From UBA7887 sp964408735 (lineage in GTDB: Bacteria; Pseudomonadota; Alphaproteobacteria; UBA7887), in assembly GCA_964408735.1 (NCBI GenBank), contig CAYPAX010000042.1, positions 1 through 37,069 on the forward strand: DNA of 37,069 nucleotides. Direction: 5' to 3'. Numbering within the stretch: the first letter of the stretch is position 1; every line of letters starts with the position of its first letter. The notes below the pieces were generated by a model. That model was given only the letters and a program-made list of their open reading frames with translations. It was not told where the DNA came from and did no database searches. This document shows, one piece after another, positions 16,816 through 24,849 of the stretch. The translations under genes were made by a program, and so were the position numbers.

Positions 16816-17624
16816 AGGCCGGACTTCGGCTCGAACTGGGGTCGGCGCCGCTCGCGATGCGACGCCACCCCTTCTTTTGCGTCCGGGCCCGTGAAGCCGA
16901 GGAACTCCAGCGCCAGCGAGGTATCGAAGGCGGGACCGGCGCTGCGCAGCCAGTTGTTGAGGGAATATTTTGTCCAACGGATGGCGGTCTGGGAGCCCGC
17001 GGCAAGGCGCTCGGCGACCTCCAGGGCCTTGTCGTTGAGCTCGTCGCCCTCGACGCAGAGCGAGACCAGGCCGATGCGCTCCGCCTCCTCGCCCGACACC
17101 GTGTCGCAAAGCAGCAAGTAGTATTTGGCCTTGGCCATGCCGCAGAGCAGCGGCCAGACGATGGCCGCATGGTCGCCAGCGGCCACGCCGAGCCGGGTAT
17201 GGCCGTCGATGATGCGGGCGTCGCGCGCCACGATCGAGATATCGGCGAGAAGGCCGGCAACGAGGCCGGCGCCAACGGCCGGGCCGTGCATGGCCGAGAC
17301 GATGGGCTTGGAGCAGTTGATGACGTTGTAGACGAGGTCGCGCGCCTCCTTCCAGACGGCGACGCGCAGGTCGAACTCCTCGGTGATGCGCTCGACCATT
17401 CCGAAATCGCCGCCGGCGGAAAATCCCTTGCCGGCACCACGCAGGATCGCCACCGAGACCTCCTCGTCGGCATCGATCTCGCGCCAGACATAGGTCAGGT
17501 CGCGGTGCATCTGCTGGTCCACCGATGGCAGGCGCTCACCATCGCCCATGGTGATGCGCAAGACCCGCTCGGCAGGGCGGTCGAAGGTCAGGGACTCGAA
17601 TTGTGCGTAGCGATCGGCGGCCAT
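16812..17624 (-). CDS. Enoyl-CoA hydratase/isomerase (crotonase) family protein
   Basis: A 270-residue crotonase fold with the oxyanion-hole segments GKGFSAGGDF (66-75) and SAMHGPAVGAG (110-120). Alignment by eye to enoyl-CoA hydratase 1 puts Val122 and His142 where the two catalytic Glu residues (Glu144 and Glu164 in the rat enzyme) would be, so simple hydratase activity is doubtful. The GVAAGDHAAIVWP segment (146-158) is shared by a subgroup usually annotated as hydratase/isomerase. It probably acts on an acyl-CoA, perhaps with the acyl-CoA ligases in this window, but there is no operon link. ATG start. Confidence 0.85.
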   Translation of the reverse strand: MAADRYAQFESLTFDRPAERVLRITMGDGERLPSVDQQMHRDLTYVWREIDADEEVSVAILRGAGKGFSAGGDFGMVERITEEFDLRVAVWKEARDLVYNVINCSKPIVSAMHGPAVGAGLVAGLLADISIVARDARIIDGHTRLGVAAGDHAAIVWPLLCGMAKAKYYLLLCDTVSGEEAERIGLVSLCVEGDELNDKALEVAERLAAGSQTAIRWTKYSLNNWLRSAGPAFDTSLALEFLGFTGPDAKEGVASHRERRRPQFEPKSGL

Positions 17625-17709
17625 GGTGTCCTCCCGGCTGGCTTTCCTCGTTTGTCGGCACTCCCCGGGCGGCTGTCAACCATATCGGTCAAGTCGCTAT
17701 ACTGACCCC

Positions 17710-18723
17710 ATGGAAAGCGAACCGATGCTGGCGGGCGCCGTCATCAGCGCCATCCTGGCGGCGTGGCACGGCCTCTGGCAGCACATCGCCGACGAAGCGA
17801 CCCTGGTGCGAACCGGGCGCAGCACCAGCGCGGCCAACGCCTGGGTCCTGGTCGAACACGACGAGACCCTGCTTGCCGAGCCTCACCTGACCTTGAACGG
17901 CCTGCAGGCCAGCGGCAGCATCGAAGGCCAGAACTGGCAGTGGCAGGCGGGCCAGGCGGTGCTGACGCTGTCCGAGACGGCGCCGCGGCATATCGAGGTG
18001 ATCTTCACCGCGCCGCAGCGCTTCAGCGCCAATGGCCCGCTGGGCCGGGCCTCGGCCGTGCTGTGGGCAGAGAATCTGCGGGCAAGCCTAGCGCTGCGCC
18101 AGGACGGCCAGGTCGCGAAAGTCGCTCTCAGCGGCGATGGCCTGACCCTGATCGGCCCCGATTTCGAGATCGGCGCCGGCGAAGCGCAGCTTTCGGGCGA
18201 CGATGTGGGCAGTGGCATGCTGCGCCTTGCCCTCACTCTCGCCATGGTGTCACCGCCGGCGTCGTGGCGCCTCGGGCCGCCGCTGGACGGGCCGATCGAC
18301 AGTGCTTCCGCGATCGGCTGGATAGAGGGCACCGGCCCGCCCTTGCCGGGGGATGCCGCCGCCTGGCGCCAGGCCGGCGCTGTGCTCGGCATCGGCGGCC
18401 TCGATCTCGCCTGGGGTCCGGTGGCGATGCGGGGCGATGGCCGCGCCACTCTCGATGCCGCCCTGAAGCCGGAAGGCCGGGGCCGGTTGACCCTATCGGG
18501 CCTAGACGATGCGCTCAGTGCGGCTGAAGCTGCAGCGTTGATTTCGCCGTCCTGGCATCAGGCTGTCTCGACCGCCTTCGAGCGGCTGGCCAAGCTGCGC
18601 GGCGAGACCGATGCCCAGGAGGTTACGGCGCGTCTGTCAATGGCGAACGGCGTGCTGCGCTGGGCCGGCCTGCCGCTGGCCGTCCTGCCGGCCTTGGGCT
18701 GCAGCGAGGTCGTTGTCTGTTAA
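17710..18723 (+). CDS. DUF2125-like protein
   Basis: A 337-residue protein of beta-rich, repeating character (LSGDGLTLIGPDFEIGAGEAQ). The segment GGLDLAWGPVAMRGDGRATL (229-248) and the late NGVLRWAGLPLAVLPAL match what I recall of DUF2125 proteins, which are alphaproteobacterial and probably envelope-located. The N-terminus has a modest hydrophobic run (MLAGAVISAILAAWHGLW) that could be a signal anchor but is interrupted by His and Trp. ATG 17710 was chosen; upstream in-frame codons lie in the promoter space of the divergent crotonase gene. Function is unknown. Its stop overlaps that of the convergent SixA-like gene by four bases. Confidence 0.65.
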   Translation: MESEPMLAGAVISAILAAWHGLWQHIADEATLVRTGRSTSAANAWVLVEHDETLLAEPHLTLNGLQASGSIEGQNWQWQAGQAVLTLSETAPRHIEVIFTAPQRFSANGPLGRASAVLWAENLRASLALRQDGQVAKVALSGDGLTLIGPDFEIGAGEAQLSGDDVGSGMLRLALTLAMVSPPASWRLGPPLDGPIDSASAIGWIEGTGPPLPGDAAAWRQAGAVLGIGGLDLAWGPVAMRGDGRATLDAALKPEGRGRLTLSGLDDALSAAEAAALISPSWHQAVSTAFERLAKLRGETDAQEVTARLSMANGVLRWAGLPLAVLPALGCSEVVVC

Positions 18724-19226
18724 AGCGATTTTGGGGTGACGAGCGTCGCCGCCAGCACCTGGCTCGGGCCGAGCTCTTGCCAGTCACCGGGACGCAGGTC
18801 GAAGCTGGCCAGCGCGGCGGTGGGAAATTTCGCCCTTATGCGCTCGGCAAGGCCGGGATCAGCCTCACCGGCAAGCATTGCCGCCAGATATTGCAGTCCG
18901 GGATTATGGCCGATAAGGAGAACACATTGCTTTTCGGGCTCAACGGCCTGCAAGCGCGCCAGCAGCCGGTCCTCCGGCGCCAGATAGAGCGCGCGCTCGG
19001 AACGCGTCTCGCAGGCGATGGCCACACCCAGGCGGGCCAGCGTCGCTTGCGCACGCACGGCTGTAGAACAAAGCACGAAATCGGCGGCGGCCTGATCGGC
19101 CAGGTGCTCGGCCATGAACCGGGCCGCGGCCTCGCCACGGGCGTTCAGCGGACGCTCGTGGTCTCCCTCGTCGCCACGCCAAGAGGATTTGGCGTGGCGC
19201 AGGAGCAAGAGGCGGCGCGCGCCCAT
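18720..19226 (-). CDS. sixA: SixA-like phosphohistidine phosphatase
   Basis: A 168-residue histidine phosphatase of the short SixA type. The RHG motif is LRHAKSSW with nucleophile His11. The second catalytic His107 is in IGHNPGL. The segment DHERPLNARGEAAA (22-35) is typical. Members remove phosphate from phosphohistidine on phosphotransfer proteins, or from small phosphoesters; the substrate here is unknown. ATG start. The gene lies 25 nt downstream of nothing on its own strand except the MarR gene, whose start is at 20037, so the two minus-strand genes (marR, then sixA, 25 nt apart) may be one transcript. Confidence 0.85.
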   Translation of the reverse strand: MGARRLLLLRHAKSSWRGDEGDHERPLNARGEAAARFMAEHLADQAAADFVLCSTAVRAQATLARLGVAIACETRSERALYLAPEDRLLARLQAVEPEKQCVLLIGHNPGLQYLAAMLAGEADPGLAERIRAKFPTAALASFDLRPGDWQELGPSQVLAATLVTPKSL

Positions 19227-19251
19227 GGCTTACGCCGCCCCTCAGCTATCC

Positions 19252-20037
19252 TCAGGCGTCGGACGAGTCGCCTTCCAGATTCCTGATGACCTTGCCCATC
19301 AGAGCCTGGAGTTGCTCCTTGTCCTTCTTGCTGATGCCCGACAAGGCAACCTTGTCGACTTCGCCGGACAGGGACTTCAGATCCGACTTCAGCGCCTTGC
19401 CCTTGGCGGTCAGGCGAATGTGGATCTGACGGCGGTCGGCATCCGAACGCTTGCGCACCACCAGCTTGTCGCGCTCCATGCGGTCGAGGGTGCGGACCAT
19501 GGTCGGCGCCTCGATGCGCACGCGATTGCTGAGTTCCTTCTGGGTCAGGCCGTCTTCCTGCCACAGATGCATCAGCACCGGGTACTGGCCATAGCCTATA
19601 CCCTTGGGGCCGAGGCGGGACGACAGGGAGCGAACCAGCAGCCGCGAGGCCAACGTGACCATGTTGCTGGCGCTGTCGCTCTTGCTGGCGGCCCTGGCGC
19701 GCGCGGCCGGCTTGGCTGCAGCCTTCTTGGGAGCCGCCTTGCGGGCAGGCGCTTTGCGGGCAGGCGCTGCCTTGCGGGCAGCGGCTTTGCGGGCGGGAGC
19801 CGCCTTGCGGGCGGGCGCTGCCTTGCGGGCGGGTGCTGCCTTGCGAGCCGCAGTCGCCTTCTTCGCAGCCGCCTTCTTAGGCTTGGCCGCGGCCCTGGTC
19901 TTCGCGGCCGCCTTGGGCTTGGCCGCGGTTTTCGCCTTGGCCGCCGTCTTGGCGGCTGCCGGACGCGCAGCCTTGGCGCGGGCCGGCTTGCGAGCAGTGG
20001 TCTTCTTCGCAGGTGCTTTCTTCCTGGTAGCTGCCAT
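19252..20037 (-). CDS. MarR-family regulator with histone-H1-like N-terminal tail
   Basis: A 261-residue protein made of two unlike parts. Residues 1-118 are almost only Lys, Arg, Ala, Pro and Thr, with repeats such as KAAPARKAAPAR, as in histone H1 C-terminal tails and bacterial HU/H1-like proteins. Residues 125-255 form a MarR winged helix: LTQKELSNRVRIEAPTMVRT (164-183) as the recognition region and the wing DADRRQIHIRLTAKGK (199-214). Ordinary MarR proteins are about 140-160 residues and have no such tail. The tail should bind DNA without sequence preference, so the protein may be a nucleoid-associated regulator; this is inference. The start is the ATG at 20037, and the reading frame is open through the whole tail. 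It probably acts on neighbouring genes, but no operator was proven. Confidence 0.88.
   Translation of the reverse strand: MAATRKKAPAKKTTARKPARAKAARPAAAKTAAKAKTAAKPKAAAKTRAAAKPKKAAAKKATAARKAAPARKAAPARKAAPARKAAARKAAPARKAPARKAAPKKAAAKPAARARAASKSDSASNMVTLASRLLVRSLSSRLGPKGIGYGQYPVLMHLWQEDGLTQKELSNRVRIEAPTMVRTLDRMERDKLVVRKRSDADRRQIHIRLTAKGKALKSDLKSLSGEVDKVALSGISKKDKEQLQALMGKVIRNLEGDSSDA
19723..19842. repeat. Tandem repeats coding the Lys/Ala/Pro tail
   Basis: The DNA coding residues 66-105 of the MarR protein is built from 12- to 18-bp near repeats (units like GCGGGCGGGCGCTGCCTT). Such DNA can gain or lose units by slippage, so tail length may vary between strains. Confidence 0.75.
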
Positions 20038-20176
20038 CGAAATCTAAGCCTCTGTTTCCTGGGCGTTGGGTTGCCGGGTCATATGTGGCTTGCTGCCCAT
20101 TGCTGGAGGCGACGCAATTGCTTTCATTCGCTTACCTAGTTGCGCTGCCTGCCGCTGCCACACCCGCTTACTCACG

Positions 20177-20205
20177 CATATAGACCCACCAGGGCAGCGG
20201 GTCCA
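20177..20205 (-). promoter_or_regulatory. Possible promoter of the MarR gene
   Basis: On the minus strand TGGACC (20200-20205), 17 nt, TATATG (20177-20182), with a leader of about 139 nt. Each box matches the sigma-70 consensus at four of six positions, so this is only a candidate. I see no clear terminator for livF in the rest of the 279-bp spacer 20038-20316. Confidence 0.3.
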
Positions 20206-20316
20206 GCCCGCAATGCAATTTGGTGCGCCTTCCAATAGTACTGGTGCGGTTAGTTTGGCATTTTGGCTGACGAGTGTGGCACAAATTACCCACTCTGCCA
20301 AGCAATCAGGCGTTTA

Positions 20317-21162
20317 CTATGCCAGCCAACGCTTGCGGCGGCGGTAATGCTTGACGTCGCGATAACTCTTGCGGCTGCCTTCGCTTAGGCCCAGGTAGAA
20401 TTCCTTGACGTCCTCGTTCTCGCGCAAAGCCGTCGCCTCACCGTCGAGCACGACCCGGCCATTCTCCAGAATATAGCCGTAATCGGCATATTTCAGGGCG
20501 ATGGTGGCGTTCTGCTCAGCCAATAGGAAGCTCACCCCTTCCTCGGCATTGAGTCGCTGGACGATCTCGAAGATCTCCTCGACCAGCAGCGGCGCCAGGC
20601 CCATCGACGGCTCATCGAGCAGGATGAGCTTGGGCCGCGCCATCAAGGCCCGGCCGATCGCCGTCATCTGCTGCTCGCCGCCGGAGATATAACCGGCCTG
20701 GCCGCCGCGCCGCCGCGTCAGCGCCGGGAAGTAGCTATAGACGAGATCGAGGTCCTTCTGAATGGCGCTTCTGCCGTCGCGCCGCGAATAGGCGCCGGTC
20801 AACAGGTTTTCCTCGACCGTCAGATGCTCGAAGCAGTGGCGCCCCTCCATCACCTGGACGACGCCGCGGCGCACCAGCTCCGACGGCGACAGGCTCTCGA
20901 CCGCCTCGCCGAGATATTCGATGCGTCCCTTGGTTACCTCGCCGCGCTCCGAGCGCAGCAGGTTGGAGACCGCCTTCAGCGTCGTCGTCTTGCCGGCTCC
21001 GTTGGCGCCAAGCAGTGTAATGATGCTGCCTTTCGGCACCTCGAGGGAGACACCCTTGAGCACCAGGATGACGCGGTCGTAGATGACCTCGATATTGTTG
21101 ACCAACAACAGTGGCGCGGCGCCACTGTTGTCGGCCTTGGCTTCGGTCATGGTCTCCGCCAT
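20317..21162 (-). CDS. livF: Branched-chain-type ABC transporter ATPase, LivF-like
   Basis: From ATG 21162 the protein is 281 residues, somewhat longer than the usual 235 or so because of an N-terminal lead and a basic C-terminal tail (SRKSYRDVKHYRRRKRWLA). Walker A is GANGAGKTT (52-60), the signature ISGGEQQM (159-166), Walker B LILLDEP (179-185), and the LivF-typical AEQN follows. Start chosen because it lies 14 nt after the substrate-binding protein stop, with AAGGA upstream. Last gene of the six-gene operon; supplies energy for import together with LivG. Confidence 0.9.
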   Translation of the reverse strand: MAETMTEAKADNSGAAPLLLVNNIEVIYDRVILVLKGVSLEVPKGSIITLLGANGAGKTTTLKAVSNLLRSERGEVTKGRIEYLGEAVESLSPSELVRRGVVQVMEGRHCFEHLTVEENLLTGAYSRRDGRSAIQKDLDLVYSYFPALTRRRGGQAGYISGGEQQMTAIGRALMARPKLILLDEPSMGLAPLLVEEIFEIVQRLNAEEGVSFLLAEQNATIALKYADYGYILENGRVVLDGEATALRENEDVKEFYLGLSEGSRKSYRDVKHYRRRKRWLA

Positions 21163-21176
21163 GGGAACGGTCGTCC

Positions 21177-22502
21177 TTAGTTCGGGCAATCGCGGAATTC
21201 GACGCCCTGTTCGGCCGCGTAGGCCGCGGCTGAGGCCTCGATCATCGGCCGCACGATGTCCTGATCGGTCTCGATCCAGTCGGAGATCGACACCCAGGCG
21301 CCGTTGGTCCACTGCTGGAACATCACCGAGGCACCGCCCTCATGATCCGAGCAACTTACGGAGAAGGGCGGCACCAGGCCGGTCGCGCCGAGCGCGGCGA
21401 TCTTCTCAGACGTCAGGGAAAGTCGCTCCAAGGCCTGCTGCATCTCCTCGCCGCTGACGGGACGGTTGCCGAACATGTCCATGGCCGTGCGAATGGCTTC
21501 CGTCGAAACGATGGCCCAGACGATGGCACGGTTGTAGTAGATCGAGCCGACGCGCTCGCGTGGCAGCTCACCCTCGCCGGCGTCGTAGACGTTGGCGAGG
21601 ATATCCTGGATCACCGGGAAATCGGTGCCCGAGGCATGGAAGCCGGCGGCAATGTAACCCTCCGCCGCATCGCCGGCGGGAATGGTGTCCTCTTCGGCAC
21701 CGGACCACCAGACGCCGACCATGTGATCGCGCGGGAAGCCGACTCGCTGGGCTTCCTTGATCGCGGTCGGGTTCATCACGCCCCAGCCGCGCAGGATCAC
21801 CCAGTCTGGGCGAAAGCGCCGCGCAACCTGCAGCCAGATCGCCTTCTGATCGAGGCCCGGATGGACGACCGGGAAATGGCGCACTTCGAAGCCATACATC
21901 TCGGCCTGCCTGTCGAGAACCGGGATGGTCTCCTTGCCGTAGGCCGAGTCGTGATAGACATTGGCAATCTTCAGGCCGGCCAGGTTTTCCATGCCGCCCA
22001 CCTGGCTGCCGATGAAGCGGATCTTGGCCGTGTTCTGCGACCAGTAATTCGTCATCAAGGGGAACAGATAGGGGAACACGCGCCCGTCGGAAGCATCCGT
22101 GCGGCCATAGCCGATGGTGAGGATGGGAATCTTGTCCTCCCAGGCGCGCTCGAATACCGAATAGGTGCCGCCCGTGCTCATGGGATGGAACAGCGCCATG
22201 CCGGCGCCGCGGTTCTTGAGGCGCTCATAGCATTCGATGATGCGGTCGTTCTGGTACTGGGTCTCGCACTTCTCCCAGAACAGCTTGACGCCGTTGATGC
22301 CGCCATCGCGCTTATTCAATAGCTTCATGTAGTCGATCATGCCACCGCCGAAGGCCGAGCCGCCCGCCGCATAGGGGCCGGTCCAATAGGCATTGACCGG
22401 AAAGAACTGCATCTCCTCCTCGCTCTGGGCGAGAGCCGGCGCGCTGGCTGAGAATGCCAGGGCCGATGCCAACGCGGCTGCCGCGATAAGATTACGCGTC
22501 AT
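21177..22502 (-). CDS. ABC transporter substrate-binding protein, branched-chain amino acid type
   Basis: A 441-residue periplasmic binding protein with signal peptide 1-25 (cut after ALA). The start at 22502 is set by a good AGGAGGA site about 7 nt upstream; longer in-frame forms have no signal peptide. The fold matches type I binding proteins of the LivJ/LivK group (GPYAAGGSAFGGGM near the mature N-terminus, then alternating domains). This subgroup is longer than LivK and is usually found beside an acyl-CoA ligase, so the ligand is more likely an organic or aromatic acid than an amino acid. That is inference from context. Confidence 0.88.
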   Translation of the reverse strand: MTRNLIAAAALASALAFSASAPALAQSEEEMQFFPVNAYWTGPYAAGGSAFGGGMIDYMKLLNKRDGGINGVKLFWEKCETQYQNDRIIECYERLKNRGAGMALFHPMSTGGTYSVFERAWEDKIPILTIGYGRTDASDGRVFPYLFPLMTNYWSQNTAKIRFIGSQVGGMENLAGLKIANVYHDSAYGKETIPVLDRQAEMYGFEVRHFPVVHPGLDQKAIWLQVARRFRPDWVILRGWGVMNPTAIKEAQRVGFPRDHMVGVWWSGAEEDTIPAGDAAEGYIAAGFHASGTDFPVIQDILANVYDAGEGELPRERVGSIYYNRAIVWAIVSTEAIRTAMDMFGNRPVSGEEMQQALERLSLTSEKIAALGATGLVPPFSVSCSDHEGGASVMFQQWTNGAWVSISDWIETDQDIVRPMIEASAAAYAAEQGVEFRDCPN

Positions 22503-22606
22503 ATCTTGTTCCTCCTCTGCCGGCGCCTTTGCGCCGATTTCCCATTGCGGTCCCCATGTGACGATACCACGCGCCACCAACCGCAGCAAAAGGCTGGCCG
22601 GCTTCC

Positions 22607-23671
22607 CTAATAGGGGAACGGCCACATGCGAAGCTTCTCCTTGGCGATCGCCCACAGCCGCGCCAGTCCCGCCGGTTCGACGATCAGAAAGAATATGATC
22701 AGGCAACCGAAGACGATCAGCTCGAGGTTCGAGGCCACCGCACCCGGCGCATCGGGCGCCATCACCGAAAGGATGTTGCTGATCAGGATCGGCAGCACGA
22801 CGATGAAGCCGGCACCCAGGAACGAGCCGAGCACGCTGCCGAGGCCACCGATAATCACCATGAACAACACCAGAAAGGCGAGATTGATGGTGAAGGCCTG
22901 GGGCTCCACCGTGCCGAGGTAGAAGTTCACGTACATGGCGCCCGCCACGCCGCAATAGAACGAGCTGACGGCGAAGGCGAGCAGCTTGGTGCGCAGCAGG
23001 CGAATGCCGATCACCTCGGCGGCGACATCCATGTCACGCACGGCGCACCAGGCGCGGCCGATGGCGCTGCGCGCGAGGTTCTTCATCAAGACCGCCAGGA
23101 TGATGACAACCACCAAGGTGAACACGTACTTCGCCTCCGGCGTCTCGATCGGGAAGCCAAGCAGGGTGATGGGCGGCGGCGTGATGACGCCGGATGGCGA
23201 ATAGTTCTTGAACCAGCCGAAGTGGGTGAGGACCCACTCGATAAGAAAATGCGCGCCGAGCGTGGTCACGGCCAAATAGAAGCCTTTGATGCGCAACGAC
23301 GGCAGGCCGAACACAACGCCGACGGCCGCCGCCACCAGACCGGCCAGAATGAACAGGATCGGCGCCGGCAGGATGGGATAAGCGGTGGCGAACTTATAGG
23401 CGGTGAAGGCACCCACTGCCATGAAGCCCGCGGTGCCCAGCGAGATCTGCCCGCAATAGCCGAGCAGGATATTCAGCCCCATCGCGGCAATTGTGTAGAG
23501 CAGAAACGGCAGCAGCACCGACTGCAGCAAATATTCGCTGGCCACCATGGGCACCGCCACCAGGGCCAACAGGCAGAGGCCGCCGATGAACCAGAGGTCC
23601 TGGCGGATCGTGAAGATCGCCTGATCGGCGTTGTACGTCGCCTTGAATTGACCCGCCTCGCGATAAATCAC
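22607..23671 (-). CDS. livM: ABC transporter permease, LivM-like
   Basis: A 354-residue integral membrane protein with about nine or ten hydrophobic segments and the conserved GYCGQISLGTAGFMAVGAF loop (80s-100s), followed by RIKGFYLAVTTLGAHF, both LivM hallmarks. The start is GTG. It forms the channel with LivH. Its start lies 206 bp from the livH stop, an unusually large gap inside this operon, filled by an inverted-repeat element. Confidence 0.9.
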   Translation of the reverse strand: MIYREAGQFKATYNADQAIFTIRQDLWFIGGLCLLALVAVPMVASEYLLQSVLLPFLLYTIAAMGLNILLGYCGQISLGTAGFMAVGAFTAYKFATAYPILPAPILFILAGLVAAAVGVVFGLPSLRIKGFYLAVTTLGAHFLIEWVLTHFGWFKNYSPSGVITPPPITLLGFPIETPEAKYVFTLVVVIILAVLMKNLARSAIGRAWCAVRDMDVAAEVIGIRLLRTKLLAFAVSSFYCGVAGAMYVNFYLGTVEPQAFTINLAFLVLFMVIIGGLGSVLGSFLGAGFIVVLPILISNILSVMAPDAPGAVASNLELIVFGCLIIFFLIVEPAGLARLWAIAKEKLRMWPFPY

Positions 23672-23677
23672 GGCCTA

Positions 23678-23879
23678 GACCCTTATGTGGTTAGAGGGGA
23701 GCGGTTTGATGGACCGAGGAAGCGTTTCGGGTAGGAGCGGCGCGCCGGGCGATGTGGGGCATCGTTCAAGCGTCGCGACGCATCCGCAACGCTTTCTCAG
23801 TCCACCGAAGGCCGGGCTCAGCGGCGCCCCGGCGGCGCTGAGCGCGGTCAAACCGTTTCCCTCTATCCACATAAGGGTC
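23678..23879. repeat. 202-bp element with 32-bp inverted repeats inside the liv operon
   Basis: The ends 23678-23709 and 23848-23879 are inverted copies that differ at 3 or 4 of 32 bases; the outer end is GACCCTTATGTGG on each strand. Inside, 23817-23844 holds a second palindrome built on GCTCAGCG and CGCTGAGC. The right end overlaps the livH stop codon. It resembles a MITE or other small palindromic mobile element. Short frames on both strands start in the repeats (MWxEGxGL) but look non-functional. In RNA the arms would fold into a long stem between livH and livM, which could alter the expression of downstream genes. Confidence 0.75.
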
Positions 23880-24825
23880 AGACCCTTTCGATGATCTTCT
23901 CGCCGAACAGCCCCTGGGGGCGGATCAGCAGGAACAGGGTGGCAAGGATGTAGGGGAACCAGTTTTCCAACGCGCCCCCGACAATGCCGGACAGGTAGAA
24001 CTCGGCGAGCTTTTCCGAGGCGCCGATGATCAGCCCGCCGACGATGGCACCGGCAATGGAATCGAAGCCGCCGATGATGAGCACGGGCAGCGCCTTCAGT
24101 GCCAGCAGCGCGAGGCTGAAATGCACACCGAGCTTGGCGCCCCAGAGGATACCCGCGATCAGGCCGATGGCACCGGCGACGCCCCAGGTGATGGCCCAGA
24201 TATGCTGCAGCGGAATGCCCACCGACATGGCCGCCTGGTGATCGTCCGAGACTGCGCGCAAGGCGCGGCCCGTGCGCGTCTTGGAGAAGAACAGGCTCAA
24301 GGCCAGCACCAGCCCGCCGGCGATCGCCGCCGCCGCCACGTCGAAGATGGTGATGTACATGTCGGCTACGTTGAGCAGCCAGCCGATCGGCTCGTCGGGT
24401 ATGCCGAGGTCGAGCCTGTGCACCTCGGTGCCCCAGACCAGCTGGGCGAAACCCTCGGTGAAGAAATTGAGCCCGATGGTGGCCATGAAGAGGATGATCA
24501 GCGGCTGATTCACCAATGGCCGCAGCACGATGCGCTCGACCGCAATGCCATAGACCGCCATGACCAGCAGTGTCACCACCAGACAGGCCGCAAAGTAGAA
24601 CAGGCCGGTGTTCTCGGCACCCATGATGGCCGCTTCGAGGAAGCTCACGAAGGTCAGCGCCGCGAACAGCACGAAAGCGCCCTGGGCGAAGTTGAAAATG
24701 CCGGAGGCCTTGAAGATCAGCACGAAACCGAGCGCCACCAGGGAATACATGATCCCCGACAGCAGGCCGTTGATCAGAACCTCCAGGAACAGCAGCAGCT
24801 CAGTGGCAAACGTCGCCTCAGGCAT
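23878..24825 (-). CDS. livH: ABC transporter permease, LivH-like
   Basis: A 315-residue permease with about eight hydrophobic segments. Family blocks are GLLSGIMYSLVALGFVLIFK (20-39), IFNFAQGAF (43-51), RALRAVSDDHQAA and GIPLQHIWAITWGVAGA, and the final RPQGLFGEK. ATG start. Partner of LivM. Its last codons and stop form the edge of the inverted-repeat element. Confidence 0.9.
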   Translation of the reverse strand: MPEATFATELLLFLEVLINGLLSGIMYSLVALGFVLIFKASGIFNFAQGAFVLFAALTFVSFLEAAIMGAENTGLFYFAACLVVTLLVMAVYGIAVERIVLRPLVNQPLIILFMATIGLNFFTEGFAQLVWGTEVHRLDLGIPDEPIGWLLNVADMYITIFDVAAAAIAGGLVLALSLFFSKTRTGRALRAVSDDHQAAMSVGIPLQHIWAITWGVAGAIGLIAGILWGAKLGVHFSLALLALKALPVLIIGGFDSIAGAIVGGLIIGASEKLAEFYLSGIVGGALENWFPYILATLFLLIRPQGLFGEKIIERV

Positions 24826-24849
24826 GGACCGCCCCTCGCGTCACAATGC

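Noticed and set aside
23685..23894. Short frames on both strands beginning MWxEGxGL
   Set aside because: Both start inside the inverted repeats and are explained by them; no ribosome site or protein family is visible.
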